From Bacillus sp. V3B (lineage in GTDB: Bacteria > Bacillota > Bacilli > Bacillales > Cytobacillaceae), in the NCBI RefSeq assembly GCF_024494465.1, contig NZ_JAETXM010000005.1, positions 146,946 through 210,945 of the forward strand: a stretch of 64,000 nt of DNA. The letters are read 5' to 3'. The position numbers and the translations under genes are program-made. This document shows positions 55,690-63,570 of this stretch, one piece after another (the first letter of the stretch is position 1; each line of letters starts with the position of its first letter). Below the pieces are notes generated by a model. It searched no databases and was not told where the DNA came from. It saw only the letters and a program-made list of their open reading frames with translations.

Positions 55690-56394
55690 ATGAAAAACAA
55701 GAATTATATTCTCCTTTGTATCGCGCTTCTTTCATTAGCGCTTATGGGAAATTCCCAAGCGGAAAAAGGAGGGATAAAGCTAAAAGATTATCCAGAAACC
55801 TCTATTTTGAAGACATCGTTGCAGTTAACGTCTGTACATGAACTTAATCATATTATTATTCTTCCAAATTCAAATTTTAATCAAGAAGAAGCTGCAAAAA
55901 TGATATCACGATTGGACAGGCTCCCAACTTCCCTATTAGCAAAAATTTATCGAAATGATATTGTGGTCAAACTATTTACTGGCAATTTAACCGATAACAG
56001 AACGGCTACACATCTTTCGGGTGTGGTTCCTCGTGGTTATGTCAAGAAAGTAACATGGGACAATGTACCAGGCATGGGGGGGAGTAAAACCGTTCTTGTG
56101 AAAATAGGATCAAGTAATCAAGGAAATGGACATAATTCTATCAATCTAGAATTTCATGAATTGGCACACTCGATCGACCGCCATGTCTATAGAGGACTTC
56201 GTTATCAACAACATTTTTTAGATATTTGGAATCAAGAAAAAGACCAATTGTTTCCTGGAAACCATTATTTTTTAACCTTTCCTGAAGAATATTTTGCTGA
56301 AAGCTTTGCTTATTTTTATATGGGTGGAAAATATCGAGAAAAATTGAAAAGGTCAGCTCCAATGACCTATCAATTGATCAGAGGTTTGTCCTAG
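55690..56394 (+). CDS. Secreted lethal-factor/PPEP-like zinc metalloprotease
   Basis: 234 residues. Signal peptide (MKNKNYILLCIALLSLALMG with likely cleavage after SQA at about 25). The zinc site HELAHSID (HExxH, about residues 156-160) and the downstream FPEEYFAESFAYFY, which provides the third ligand glutamate and a conserved tyrosine, are those of the anthrax lethal factor-like (ATLF) M34 family. The small single-domain size matches Pro-Pro endopeptidases of Clostridioides and Paenibacillus, which release surface proteins. No substrate with Pro-Pro repeats is seen in the window. AAGGACTGAGG precedes the ATG. Confidence 0.8.
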   Translation: MKNKNYILLCIALLSLALMGNSQAEKGGIKLKDYPETSILKTSLQLTSVHELNHIIILPNSNFNQEEAAKMISRLDRLPTSLLAKIYRNDIVVKLFTGNLTDNRTATHLSGVVPRGYVKKVTWDNVPGMGGSKTVLVKIGSSNQGNGHNSINLEFHELAHSIDRHVYRGLRYQQHFLDIWNQEKDQLFPGNHYFLTFPEEYFAESFAYFYMGGKYREKLKRSAPMTYQLIRGLS

Positions 56395-56513
56395 AGTTTG
56401 GATATTTGATACAATGGAAATGGTCATTGCTGTTAAATGTAGTAGTGAATTAGAAAAGTAACTGACTTCGTTGTCTTTTTAATCGTGAAGTTTATCAAAG
56501 GGAGTGTAAGCTA

Positions 56514-57470
56514 TTGCAACATCCAGAGTACGAATATTTAAACATGTGCCGTCATGTATTACAAAATGGCAATCAAAAAAGTGATCGAACAGGAACAGGA
56601 ACCTTATCTGTTTTTGGTCATCAAATGAAATTTGATCTACAAAAGGGATTTCCCTTACTGACAACAAAAAGAATCCCCTTTCGTTTAATAGCGAGTGAGC
56701 TATTATGGTTTATTAAAGGCGATACAAATATTCGTTACTTACTTCAATATAATAACAATATTTGGAATGAATGGGCGTTTAAAAAATGGATTGAAAGTGA
56801 TGAATATAAAGGACCTGATATGAAAGACTTTGGATTACGCAGTGAACAAGATCAGGCATTTCGTCAACGTTATCAAGAAGAAATGGATAAATTTAAAGAT
56901 AAGATAGTAAAAGATGATGAGTTTGCAAAAAAGTATGGGGATCTAGGTCCTGTTTATGGAAAACAATGGCGGGCATGGGAAACGACAAAAGGAGAAGCCA
57001 TTGATCAGTTGAAGGATTTGATCGAGCAAATTAAAACTAATCCTGATTCTCGACGGTTAATCTTAACATCATGGTCACCTGAATTTACACCACAAATGGC
57101 TTTGCCACCGTGCCATACATTGTTTCAATTTTATGTGTATGGTGGAAAATTAAGCTGCCAATTATACCAGCGTAGTGGGGATATTTTTCTCGGAATTCCT
57201 TTTAATATTGCTAGTTATGCGTTGTTAACGCATTTAATTGCCCATGAATGTGGACTTGAAGTAGGCGAGTTTGTCCACACAATTGGAGATGCTCATATCT
57301 ATAATAATCATATTGAGCAAATTAAAACACAGTTAACACGTGAACCAAAGCCTTTTCCAACTTTACATATAAACAAGAATAAACAATCTTTATTTGATCT
57401 TGAAATGGAAGATTTAAAAATTGAGGGATATGATCCACATCCAGCGATTAAAGCACCTGTAGCTGTATAA
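56514..57470 (+). CDS. thyA: Thymidylate synthase (ThyA, long form)
   Basis: 318 residues. Catalytic C200 is in [12 protein letters not shown], the folate/dUMP motifs are [29 protein letters not shown] and HIYNNH. A roughly 50-residue insert (about 78-130) separates it from 264-residue enzymes and is as in Lactobacillus casei and B. cereus ThyA. It methylates dUMP to dTMP with methylene-THF. The start is TTG after AAAGGGAGTG. dfrA follows after 35 bases and recycles the dihydrofolate. Confidence 0.96.
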   Translation: MQHPEYEYLNMCRHVLQNGNQKSDRTGTGTLSVFGHQMKFDLQKGFPLLTTKRIPFRLIASELLWFIKGDTNIRYLLQYNNNIWNEWAFKKWIESDEYKGPDMKDFGLRSEQDQAFRQRYQEEMDKFKDKIVKDDEFAKKYGDLGPVYGKQWRAWETTKGEAIDQLKDLIEQIKTNPDSRRLILTSWSPEFTPQMALPPCHTLFQFYVYGGKLSCQLYQRSGDIFLGIPFNIASYALLTHLIAHECGLEVGEFVHTIGDAHIYNNHIEQIKTQLTREPKPFPTLHINKNKQSLFDLEMEDLKIEGYDPHPAIKAPVAV

Positions 57471-57505
57471 GTTATTTTATACTTATTGAAAAAGGAGGTT
57501 ATGAT

Positions 57506-57991
57506 ATGATTTCATATATTGTAGCAATGGATAAAAATCGGGTCATTGGGAAGAATAACCAGTTACCATGGTATTTACCAGCAGATTTACAATTTTTTAA
57601 AAGAGTAACGATGGGACATCCTATTATAATGGGAAGAAAAACGTATGAGTCAATTGGGAAACCACTACCTGGTAGAGAAAATATCATTGTGACGAGAAAT
57701 CAGGAGTATAAGGTGGAAGGCTGTACGGTTATTCATTCAGTAGAAGAATTGACCAAGTTTACTGAAGAAAAACAGGAAGAAGTATTTGTAATTGGTGGTG
57801 CAGAACTTTTTCAAGTAACATTTCCAAACGTGGATCGTCTTTATATTACAATGATTGAACATGAATTTGAAGGTGATACGTTTTTTCCTGAATTTAACGA
57901 AACGGATTGGAATCTCATTTCCACAGAAAAAGGGCCCAAAGACGAAAAAAACCCTTATGATTATTCTTTCAATATTTACGAGCGTAAATAA
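57506..57991 (+). CDS. dfrA: Dihydrofolate reductase
   Basis: 161 residues: MISYIVAMDKNRVIGKNNQLPWYLPADLQFFKRVTMG contains the substrate loop (W22, D27), then IIMGRKTYESIG and VIGGAELF for NADPH. It reduces dihydrofolate to tetrahydrofolate. AAAGGAGGTTATGAT precedes the ATG. It forms an operon with thyA and ends in a terminator. Confidence 0.96.
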   Translation: MISYIVAMDKNRVIGKNNQLPWYLPADLQFFKRVTMGHPIIMGRKTYESIGKPLPGRENIIVTRNQEYKVEGCTVIHSVEELTKFTEEKQEEVFVIGGAELFQVTFPNVDRLYITMIEHEFEGDTFFPEFNETDWNLISTEKGPKDEKNPYDYSFNIYERK

Positions 57992-58009
57992 AAAGTTGAA
58001 GTGTGTATA

Positions 58010-58043
58010 CAAAAGGAAGCAACCGGATGGTTGCTTCCTTTTG
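58010..58043 (+). terminator. Terminator after dfrA
   Basis: Perfect 15-bp stem CAAAAGGAAGCAACC / GGTTGCTTCCTTTTG. Confidence 0.92.
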
Positions 58044-58086
58044 TGAGAGGTAATAATCTAGTTACACAAGATATTTTTGTATTTTG

Positions 58087-58710
58087 TTATACATAAAATA
58101 AAATACAAAAATAGATAGATGAACTCCCTGCAAGAACAAAGATATGCCAAACAGCATGGAAATAGGGGGTTTTTTGTAGCATATAGAAAATGGATCCAAC
58201 TGTGTAGAGAATACCACCTATCAGTAACAAGCTAAATCCATAATTACCAAGAAATTCATAAAGAGGCTTAATGCCGATCACGATTAACCAACCCATGATC
58301 ACATATAGAATGGTTGAAAGAATGATGAACTTTTTGACAAAAAAGAATTTAAAAACAACACCCAAAATAGCTAGGCCCCATATAATTCCGAATAAAGTCC
58401 ACCCTAGTCCTCCGCGTAGAGGAATTAAGACAAAAGGCGTATAGGTGCCGGCAATAAGTAAGTAAATCGCTGAATGGTCCAGAATTTCAAAAAAATATTT
58501 TACTTTAGGGTGTTGAATACTGTGTAAAAGAGTTGAAGAAAGGTACAATAGAATCATCGTAACACCAAATATAGTAAAGCTAACAATCCTCCACGGGTCA
58601 CCACTTTGAACGGCAAAAACGACTAGTAGAACGAGTGCAGGCATACTTAATAGAAACCCGATCCCATGAGTAATACTATTAGCTATTTCTTCTTTAAGCG
58701 AAAAGATCAT
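58087..58710 (-). CDS. yplQ: Hemolysin III family membrane protein (YplQ)
   Basis: 207 residues, seven membrane helices, PAQR/HlyIII family: EEIANSITHGIGFLLS, DHSAIYLLIAGTYTPF and HAVWHIFVLAG hold the conserved Ser, His and Asp residues that bind zinc in the superfamily. Its role in Bacillus is unknown; despite the name hemolysis is not established. ATGGAGGTATAAT precedes the ATG. In B. subtilis yplQ also adjoins dfrA. Confidence 0.9.
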   Translation of the reverse strand: MIFSLKEEIANSITHGIGFLLSMPALVLLVVFAVQSGDPWRIVSFTIFGVTMILLYLSSTLLHSIQHPKVKYFFEILDHSAIYLLIAGTYTPFVLIPLRGGLGWTLFGIIWGLAILGVVFKFFFVKKFIILSTILYVIMGWLIVIGIKPLYEFLGNYGFSLLLIGGILYTVGSIFYMLQKTPYFHAVWHIFVLAGSSSIYFCILFYV

Positions 58711-58843
58711 ATTATACCTCCATAATTTTATGTTGTTTCATTTTAGTCTATTAGAGAAACAATAACAATGAATAATAAAAGTAAAAATCAATCCCTGTAC
58801 TCAAATTGAAAAATGATAATGTATTTTATTGTTCAATAATGAA

Positions 58844-58874
58844 TAAAGCAGCCATCGTGTATAGGCTGCTTTTG
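58844..58874 (-). terminator. Terminator of the gene at 58903-59184
   Basis: Stem AAAGCAGCC / GGCTGCTTT, with a short T-run on the minus strand. Confidence 0.6.
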
Positions 58875-58902
58875 TAATCATCTTTCGTATTTTATTGTTT
58901 TT

Positions 58903-59184
58903 TTATCTTGTAATACGTAAATATGCTATTCCTTCACTTGTTATATAGGTGTGATCATGGTCTAGAACCATATACTCAGCAGGTGTATTCGCACCAACTT
59001 CTTTCATTTGTTCAACCGTAACAGCGGATAATTGTTTAATTAAATCTTGTTGACTTAATTCATAATTATGCCCTGTAAGATAGATCCAGTTAAATGTTTC
59101 GTCTAAAGAATTAAAATAATTTGCTGCTTCTAAAACATAGCCAAAATCCAAACCAACCATTTCTGCTGCTTTACGTTTATCCAT
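58903..59184 (-). CDS. Hypothetical protein
   Basis: 93 residues, soluble: MDKRKAAEMVGLDFGYVLEAANYFNS, LTGHNYELSQQDLIKQLSAV and HTYITSEGIAYLRITR. I recognise no family. GGGAGGATTTACA precedes the ATG at 59184; the frame continues upstream to 59247 but without a signal. It has its own terminator, so it is probably monocistronic. Confidence 0.55.
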   Translation of the reverse strand: MDKRKAAEMVGLDFGYVLEAANYFNSLDETFNWIYLTGHNYELSQQDLIKQLSAVTVEQMKEVGANTPAEYMVLDHDHTYITSEGIAYLRITR

Positions 59185-59421
59185 TGTAAATCCTCCCAAT
59201 CCTGTAGCAATTAATTGACTATTAACGATATTCGTATTTAATAGCACTATATATCATATATAACACATTCTAAAGCCTTACATCAATGGATTTCCCTATT
59301 TCTTTTATTTTATTCATCGAGTTTCATCATTTTTTTCAAAATGTTCTTTATATGAACTGGAAAAACAATAAAGATTTAGGCTCATAATTAACAGAAATAT
59401 ATGTATATTGGGAAGGGGGAA

Positions 59422-59449
59422 TTGAAAATATCGGGATTCATGATATAAT
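59422..59449 (+). promoter_or_regulatory. Sigma-A promoter of ilvA
   Basis: TTGAAA, 16-base spacer, perfect TATAAT, 47 bases before the start. The 311-base gap 59185-59495 holds nothing else recognisable; in particular I see no T-box leader. Confidence 0.65.
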
Positions 59450-59495
59450 GTACTGATTAATAATAAGGATATAGAAATGAATTGAGGGTGAAGAT

Positions 59496-60764
59496 ATGGA
59501 ACAGAAGGTTGTAAAAAAGAAATGGTTGCAAGTGGAGGATATTCTCATTGCTTACCAGCATCTTAAAGATATCGTTACCCATACGCCATTGCAAAAAAAC
59601 GAGCGATTATCCGAGAAGTATGATTGTAATGTTTATTTAAAAAGAGAAGATTTACAAGTTGTACGCTCTTTTAAATTGCGCGGTGCTTACTATGCGATGA
59701 AAATGCTACCACAAGAAAAACTAGGAAATGGTGTTATTTGTGCAAGTGCGGGAAATCATGCTCAAGGTGTTGCTTATGCATGTCGGCAGCTTAAAATCCA
59801 AGGGAAAATTTACATGCCTACGACTACTCCAAGTCAAAAGATTCGATCGGTTGAAATGCATGGGAGGGAATTTGTCGAAATCGTGTTGAGTGGAGATACC
59901 TTTGATGATTCTTATAATCAAGCTGTTATTTGTGCAGAAGAAGAAGGAAGGACATTTATCCATCCTTTTAACGATGAAAAGGTTATAGCTGGTCAAGGAA
60001 CGGTTGCTGTTGAGATTTTAAATGATTGTGATGATAAAATCGATTTTGTGTTTGGTAGTATTGGTGGAGGTGGACTGATTTCTGGTTTAAGTACTTATAT
60101 AAACAGCGTTTCACCTGAGACAAAAGTAATTGGAGTAGAGCCAAAAGGTGCTCCTTCTATGCAAGTGTCTCTGCAAAATCATCAAGTTACACAACTTAAA
60201 TCGATTGATAGCTTTGTGGATGGTGCCGCTGTAGCTTGTGTAGGAGAAAAAACTTACTCCATCTGTGAAGATTTAGTGGAAGATATCATCGTTGTTCCTG
60301 AAGGGAAAATATGTACTTCTATTCTAGAGTTATATAATGAGCATGCGATTGTGGTTGAACCGGCTGGAGCATTACCAGTCTCTGCACTCGATTTTTACAA
60401 AGATCAAATTAAAGGAAAAACCGTTGTTTGTGTGATAAGCGGAGGAAACAATGATATTGGAAGGATGCAGGATATCAAGGAAAGATCCTTACTATATGAG
60501 GGACTGCTTCATTACTTTATTGTTAATTTCCCGCAACGTGCAGGTGCCTTACGTGAATTTTTAGATGAAGTACTTGGGGAAAATGATGATATTACTCGTT
60601 TCGAATATACGAAGAAAAATAATAAGGATAATGGACCAGCACTTGTCGGCATTGAATTAAAATATAAATCGGATTATAGTGATTTAATTGTAAGAATGGA
60701 GAAAAAGGGCTTTAAATACTCCGAAATTAATAACGATAGTCGTTTATTTCATTTATTGATCTAG
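59496..60764 (+). CDS. ilvA: Threonine dehydratase (biosynthetic)
   Basis: 422 residues, as B. subtilis IlvA. The PLP lysine is K60 in RSFKLRGAYYAM; the phosphate loop is GGGGLISG and the Asn motif SAGNHAQGVA. A single ACT-like regulatory domain fills the C-terminus from about 330 (FIVNFPQRAGALREFLDEVL), which binds isoleucine. It converts threonine to 2-oxobutanoate, the first step of isoleucine synthesis. TTGAGGGTGAAGAT precedes the ATG. Confidence 0.95.
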   Translation: MEQKVVKKKWLQVEDILIAYQHLKDIVTHTPLQKNERLSEKYDCNVYLKREDLQVVRSFKLRGAYYAMKMLPQEKLGNGVICASAGNHAQGVAYACRQLKIQGKIYMPTTTPSQKIRSVEMHGREFVEIVLSGDTFDDSYNQAVICAEEEGRTFIHPFNDEKVIAGQGTVAVEILNDCDDKIDFVFGSIGGGGLISGLSTYINSVSPETKVIGVEPKGAPSMQVSLQNHQVTQLKSIDSFVDGAAVACVGEKTYSICEDLVEDIIVVPEGKICTSILELYNEHAIVVEPAGALPVSALDFYKDQIKGKTVVCVISGGNNDIGRMQDIKERSLLYEGLLHYFIVNFPQRAGALREFLDEVLGENDDITRFEYTKKNNKDNGPALVGIELKYKSDYSDLIVRMEKKGFKYSEINNDSRLFHLLI

Positions 60765-60952
60765 GTAAAGGGAGTCATAATACAGGTTTTTTGTTTGAGA
60801 TAAAATGATAATCATCACATATTATAAATATCTCATGGTTTTTGTGAAGTTTATATGAAAGTTCATTTCTCTTTTACCAAAGTGTGTATAGTTGTAATAT
60901 AATTAAGCTAGAAAAATAGTAAGACAATAAACGACAAAGGGAGATGCATCTT

Positions 60953-61165
60953 ATGTTATCAAACATTGGAGTTCCAGGATTAATCTTAATCCTTATTCTA
61001 GCTCTTATCATATTTGGACCAAAGAAATTACCCGAAATTGGTCGCGCCTTTGGACAAACGCTACGTGAATTTAAAAAGTCTACGCGTGAATTAACAAGTG
61101 ACGTAATGGATGAAGTAGAAGATGTAAAAAAAGATGTAACAGAATCGACAAAAGTGACTAAATAA
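60953..61165 (+). CDS. tatA: Twin-arginine translocase subunit TatA
   Basis: 70 residues: one N-terminal membrane helix ([16 protein letters not shown]), the hinge [23 protein letters not shown] as an amphipathic helix, and a charged tail. It forms the pore part of the Tat system for folded proteins, in the two-component TatA-TatC form of Bacillus. The ATG at 60953 is chosen, since AAAGGGAG would lie directly against the ATG at 60944. tatC follows after a terminator. Confidence 0.93.
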   Translation: MLSNIGVPGLILILILALIIFGPKKLPEIGRAFGQTLREFKKSTRELTSDVMDEVEDVKKDVTESTKVTK

Positions 61166-61197
61166 GGTGTGAGATTTTCTCTTACACCTTTTTTTCT
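61164..61197 (+). terminator. Hairpin between tatA and tatC
   Basis: AAGGTGTGAGA / TCTTACACCTT with seven T. It probably lowers tatC expression relative to tatA, matching the excess of TatA in such systems. Confidence 0.8.
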
Positions 61198-61307
61198 TGA
61201 ATTTAAGGTGTGATCACTGAATTTTTTGTGTAAATTTGTTTATTCATTAAACAGTTTATGATATACACTTTAGGTTTTTTTAAAAGAAAAAATGGCAGGG
61301 GAAGTAC

Positions 61308-62072
61308 ATGACGGATAAAGAATTAAATATTATCGATCATTTAGATGAATTAAGAAAGAGACTCATTATTATTGTTGCCGCGTTTATTATCTTTTTTATT
61401 GTGGGTTTTATGTATGTAGAAGAGATATATCAGTGGTTTGTTAGAGATTTAGATGTAAAGCTGATTGTTTTGGGGCCAAGTGATATTATTTGGATTTATT
61501 TCATGATTGCGGGAGTCATTGCAGTTGCAGGAACGATTCCAGTACTTGCTACACAAATTTGGCTTTTTATTAAACCTGCTCTCAAGCCAATTGAAAGAAA
61601 GATATCACTTTCATATATTCCTGCCCTGTTTCTTCTTTTTATTGTGGGGCTTTGTTTTGGTTATTTTATTATCTTTCCGACAATTATGAGTTTTTTGATT
61701 GAACTCGGTGGAGATATGATGGCGACAAATTTTACCGCTGAAAAATATTTTCGCTTTCTAATGAATACGACAATACCATTTGGTATTCTGTTTGAATTGC
61801 CTGTTGTATTAATGTTTTTAACCTCACTAGGAATTATTAATCCATACGTCCTGCAAAAGATAAGGAAATATGCTTATTTCATTCTTATTGTAGTTGCGAT
61901 TCTTATATCACCACCAGATTTTATGTCTGATTTTCTAGTAGCGGTTCCATTGCTCTTTTTATATGAGATTAGTGTGAACTTATCGAAAATCGTCTATAAA
62001 CGGAAATTGAAAAAGGTAAAGAAATGGGAAGCTGAATTTGCAACTGACGATGATGAAATAACCAAAGAGTAA
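61308..62072 (+). CDS. tatC: Twin-arginine translocase subunit TatC
   Basis: 254 residues with six membrane helices. The N-terminus IIDHLDELRKRLIIIV is the TatC signature that helps bind the twin-arginine signal. FGILFELPVVLMFLTSLGII and ISPPDFMSDFLVAVPLLFLYEISVNLSK are also typical. GGCAGGGGAAGTAC precedes the ATG. It pairs with tatA upstream. No Tat substrate gene lies beside it, unlike B. subtilis tatAd-tatCd with phoD. Confidence 0.95.
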   Translation: MTDKELNIIDHLDELRKRLIIIVAAFIIFFIVGFMYVEEIYQWFVRDLDVKLIVLGPSDIIWIYFMIAGVIAVAGTIPVLATQIWLFIKPALKPIERKISLSYIPALFLLFIVGLCFGYFIIFPTIMSFLIELGGDMMATNFTAEKYFRFLMNTTIPFGILFELPVVLMFLTSLGIINPYVLQKIRKYAYFILIVVAILISPPDFMSDFLVAVPLLFLYEISVNLSKIVYKRKLKKVKKWEAEFATDDDEITKE

Positions 62073-62096
62073 GGTTCGTATAATCAATATGGATAT

Positions 62097-62146
62097 CATA
62101 ACAAGAGGCTACCCCCATTTATTTTGGAGGCAGCCTCTTGTTATGT
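62097..62146 (+). terminator. Terminator after tatC
   Basis: Stem ATAACAAGAGGCT / AGCCTCTTGTTAT, with inner CCC / GGAGG pairing. Confidence 0.8.
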
Positions 62147-62287
62147 AAATAAATTTTTTATTTTTTAATACTAGAAAATTGTCGAGTATTGTATAAAAAA
62201 AGACGAGGTTTTTTGTATAATCAAATACATTTTGCGTTATAATTAAGGTATAATAAAATTAAACGGGTGAAAAGAAGGATTGATATA

Positions 62288-62539
62288 GTGTTATTTAAAA
62301 GCCTAGAGTTCAAAAATGTTGTTGGACAGAAGGTAAAAATTATGGAGATCCCGGTATTGGAGAAAGATAACCCTCATTATTTTATGATTCAACTCCGTTT
62401 ACAAACATTTATGACAACTATTTACGGTGAGAAAAGCATGAAAAAATGCTATTCTTTTAAGGATTATTTAAAAAGAATATTAAGGTGGCCTGATTATGAG
62501 GATATATTTTCACCGCCAGAACTTAAGAATAATGCATAA
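62288..62539 (+). CDS. ypmP: DUF2535 family protein (YpmP-like)
   Basis: 83 residues: MLFKSLEFKNVVGQKVKIMEIPVLEKDNPHYFMIQLRLQTFM, then YSFKDYLKRILRWPDYEDIF. It resembles YpmP (DUF2535), which follows ilvA in B. subtilis. Function unknown. The GTG at 62288 is preferred since AGAAGGATTG precedes it; the GTG at 62267 has no signal. Confidence 0.65.
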   Translation: MLFKSLEFKNVVGQKVKIMEIPVLEKDNPHYFMIQLRLQTFMTTIYGEKSMKKCYSFKDYLKRILRWPDYEDIFSPPELKNNA

Positions 62540-62547
62540 TGATGTAT

Positions 62548-62580
62548 GCACCGACATAGTCGGTGCTTTTTATATTTTTT
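62548..62580 (+). terminator. Terminator after the DUF2535 gene
   Basis: GCACCGAC / GTCGGTGC, 8 bp perfect, with TTTTTATATTTTTT. Confidence 0.88.
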
Positions 62581-62661
62581 GGGTGCTTCATGACGATATT
62601 TTTCTAAAATAATTATTGCATGTATAATAAAAGTTAGTGTTCTAATAAGGAAGTGAACGGA

Positions 62662-63336
62662 TTGTCAAAAATTAAAATCGTAACAGATTCAACAGTGGAT
62701 CTTATGGATGAGGAAATAAAGAAATACGATATTGAAGTTGTTCCATTAACCATAAGTGTTAATGGTGAAACGTATACCGATAGAGTAGATATTACTCCTT
62801 CTGAGTTTATGAAAAAAATGAAAGAGTCTGAAGAATTACCCGAAACGTCACAACTGTCTACTGGTGCATTTCTCGAAGTATATGACAGACTTGGTTTAGA
62901 AAGGTTATGACGTCATTTCCATTCATTTAACGGGAGGTATGAGTGGTACAGCTCGGTCTGCACAAAGTGCTGCAGACATGACAGAAACAAATGTAACGGT
63001 TGTAGACTCACGTTTTATTTCAAAAGCATTGTCTTTCCAAGTGGTAGAGGCTGTTCAAATGGTAAAAGAAGGGTATAATACGGAGGATATTGTGGAGAAA
63101 CTAAAGAAAGTGCGTCAACAGTCTCGTCTTTACATCGTTGTCGATACATTAGAGAACTTAGCAAAGGGTGGAAGGATTGGCAAAGGGACTGCTATGTTAG
63201 GTTCGCTATTAAATATTAAACCGATCGCATCGCTAGAAAGCGGTGAGTATACCCCTGTAGAGAAAGTAAGAAGCCATGCCCAAGCAGCGAAATATATCGC
63301 AAAGCATTTTACTGAGGATGTTAAAGGGAAACTGAC
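62662..63336 (+). pseudogene. degV: degV-like fatty-acid binding protein gene, frameshifted and truncated
   Basis: The TTG at 62662 (AAGGAAGTG upstream) begins KIKIVTDSTVDLMDEEIKKY ... ETSQLSTGAFLEVYDRLGLE, the N-terminal half of a DegV lipid-binding protein, then stops at 62910. The protein continues in another frame from about 62891 (GYDVISIHLTGGMSGTARSAQ), so a shift of -2 or +1 lies near 62888. It runs to FTEDVKGK at about 63336 and there meets the IS end, so the last third is missing. Family members bind fatty acids as FakB-type kinase partners. The gene cannot make a normal protein unless the shift is an assembly error and the IS is recent. Confidence 0.88.
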
Positions 63337-63570
63337 AACTCCCACGGCTAAAGCCAGTGGGGTTCTAAGGTACTAATACACTTCTCAAGAGTACCCTTAT
63401 CTTTCTTCGCAGAAAGAGTTTCTACTCAAGCACTGATGTACGTTCTTCTAGAACATTAACGGACGTATTGCATATAGCAAGGCACTTCTCTCAACAAGCC
63501 TAAAAAGACTCTTGATGTGCTTATCGTTCCGACTTCTCTTGGGCGTTGTCACGACCAATCAGATTTGTAT
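63337..63570 (-). ncRNA. Possible omega-RNA (TnpB guide RNA) region
   Basis: TnpB genes of IS605 elements are followed by a guide RNA that ends at the right end, with its guide taken from flanking DNA. Here 234 non-coding bases lie between the TnpB-related stop and the right-end hairpin on the proper strand. The guide would be read from the minus strand of degV immediately beyond about 63336. Stems inside, such as CTCTTTCTGCG / AGAAAGA, were noted but not modelled. Placement is by analogy only. Confidence 0.4.

Noticed and set aside
59185..59495. T-box or leucine leader before ilvA
   Set aside because: No GGTGG-type T-box bulge, specifier stem or terminator pair is visible.
60800..60830. Fur-box-like TGATAATCAT upstream of tatA
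   Set aside because: Only the left half fits; the second 7-mer does not match TGATAATNATTATCA.
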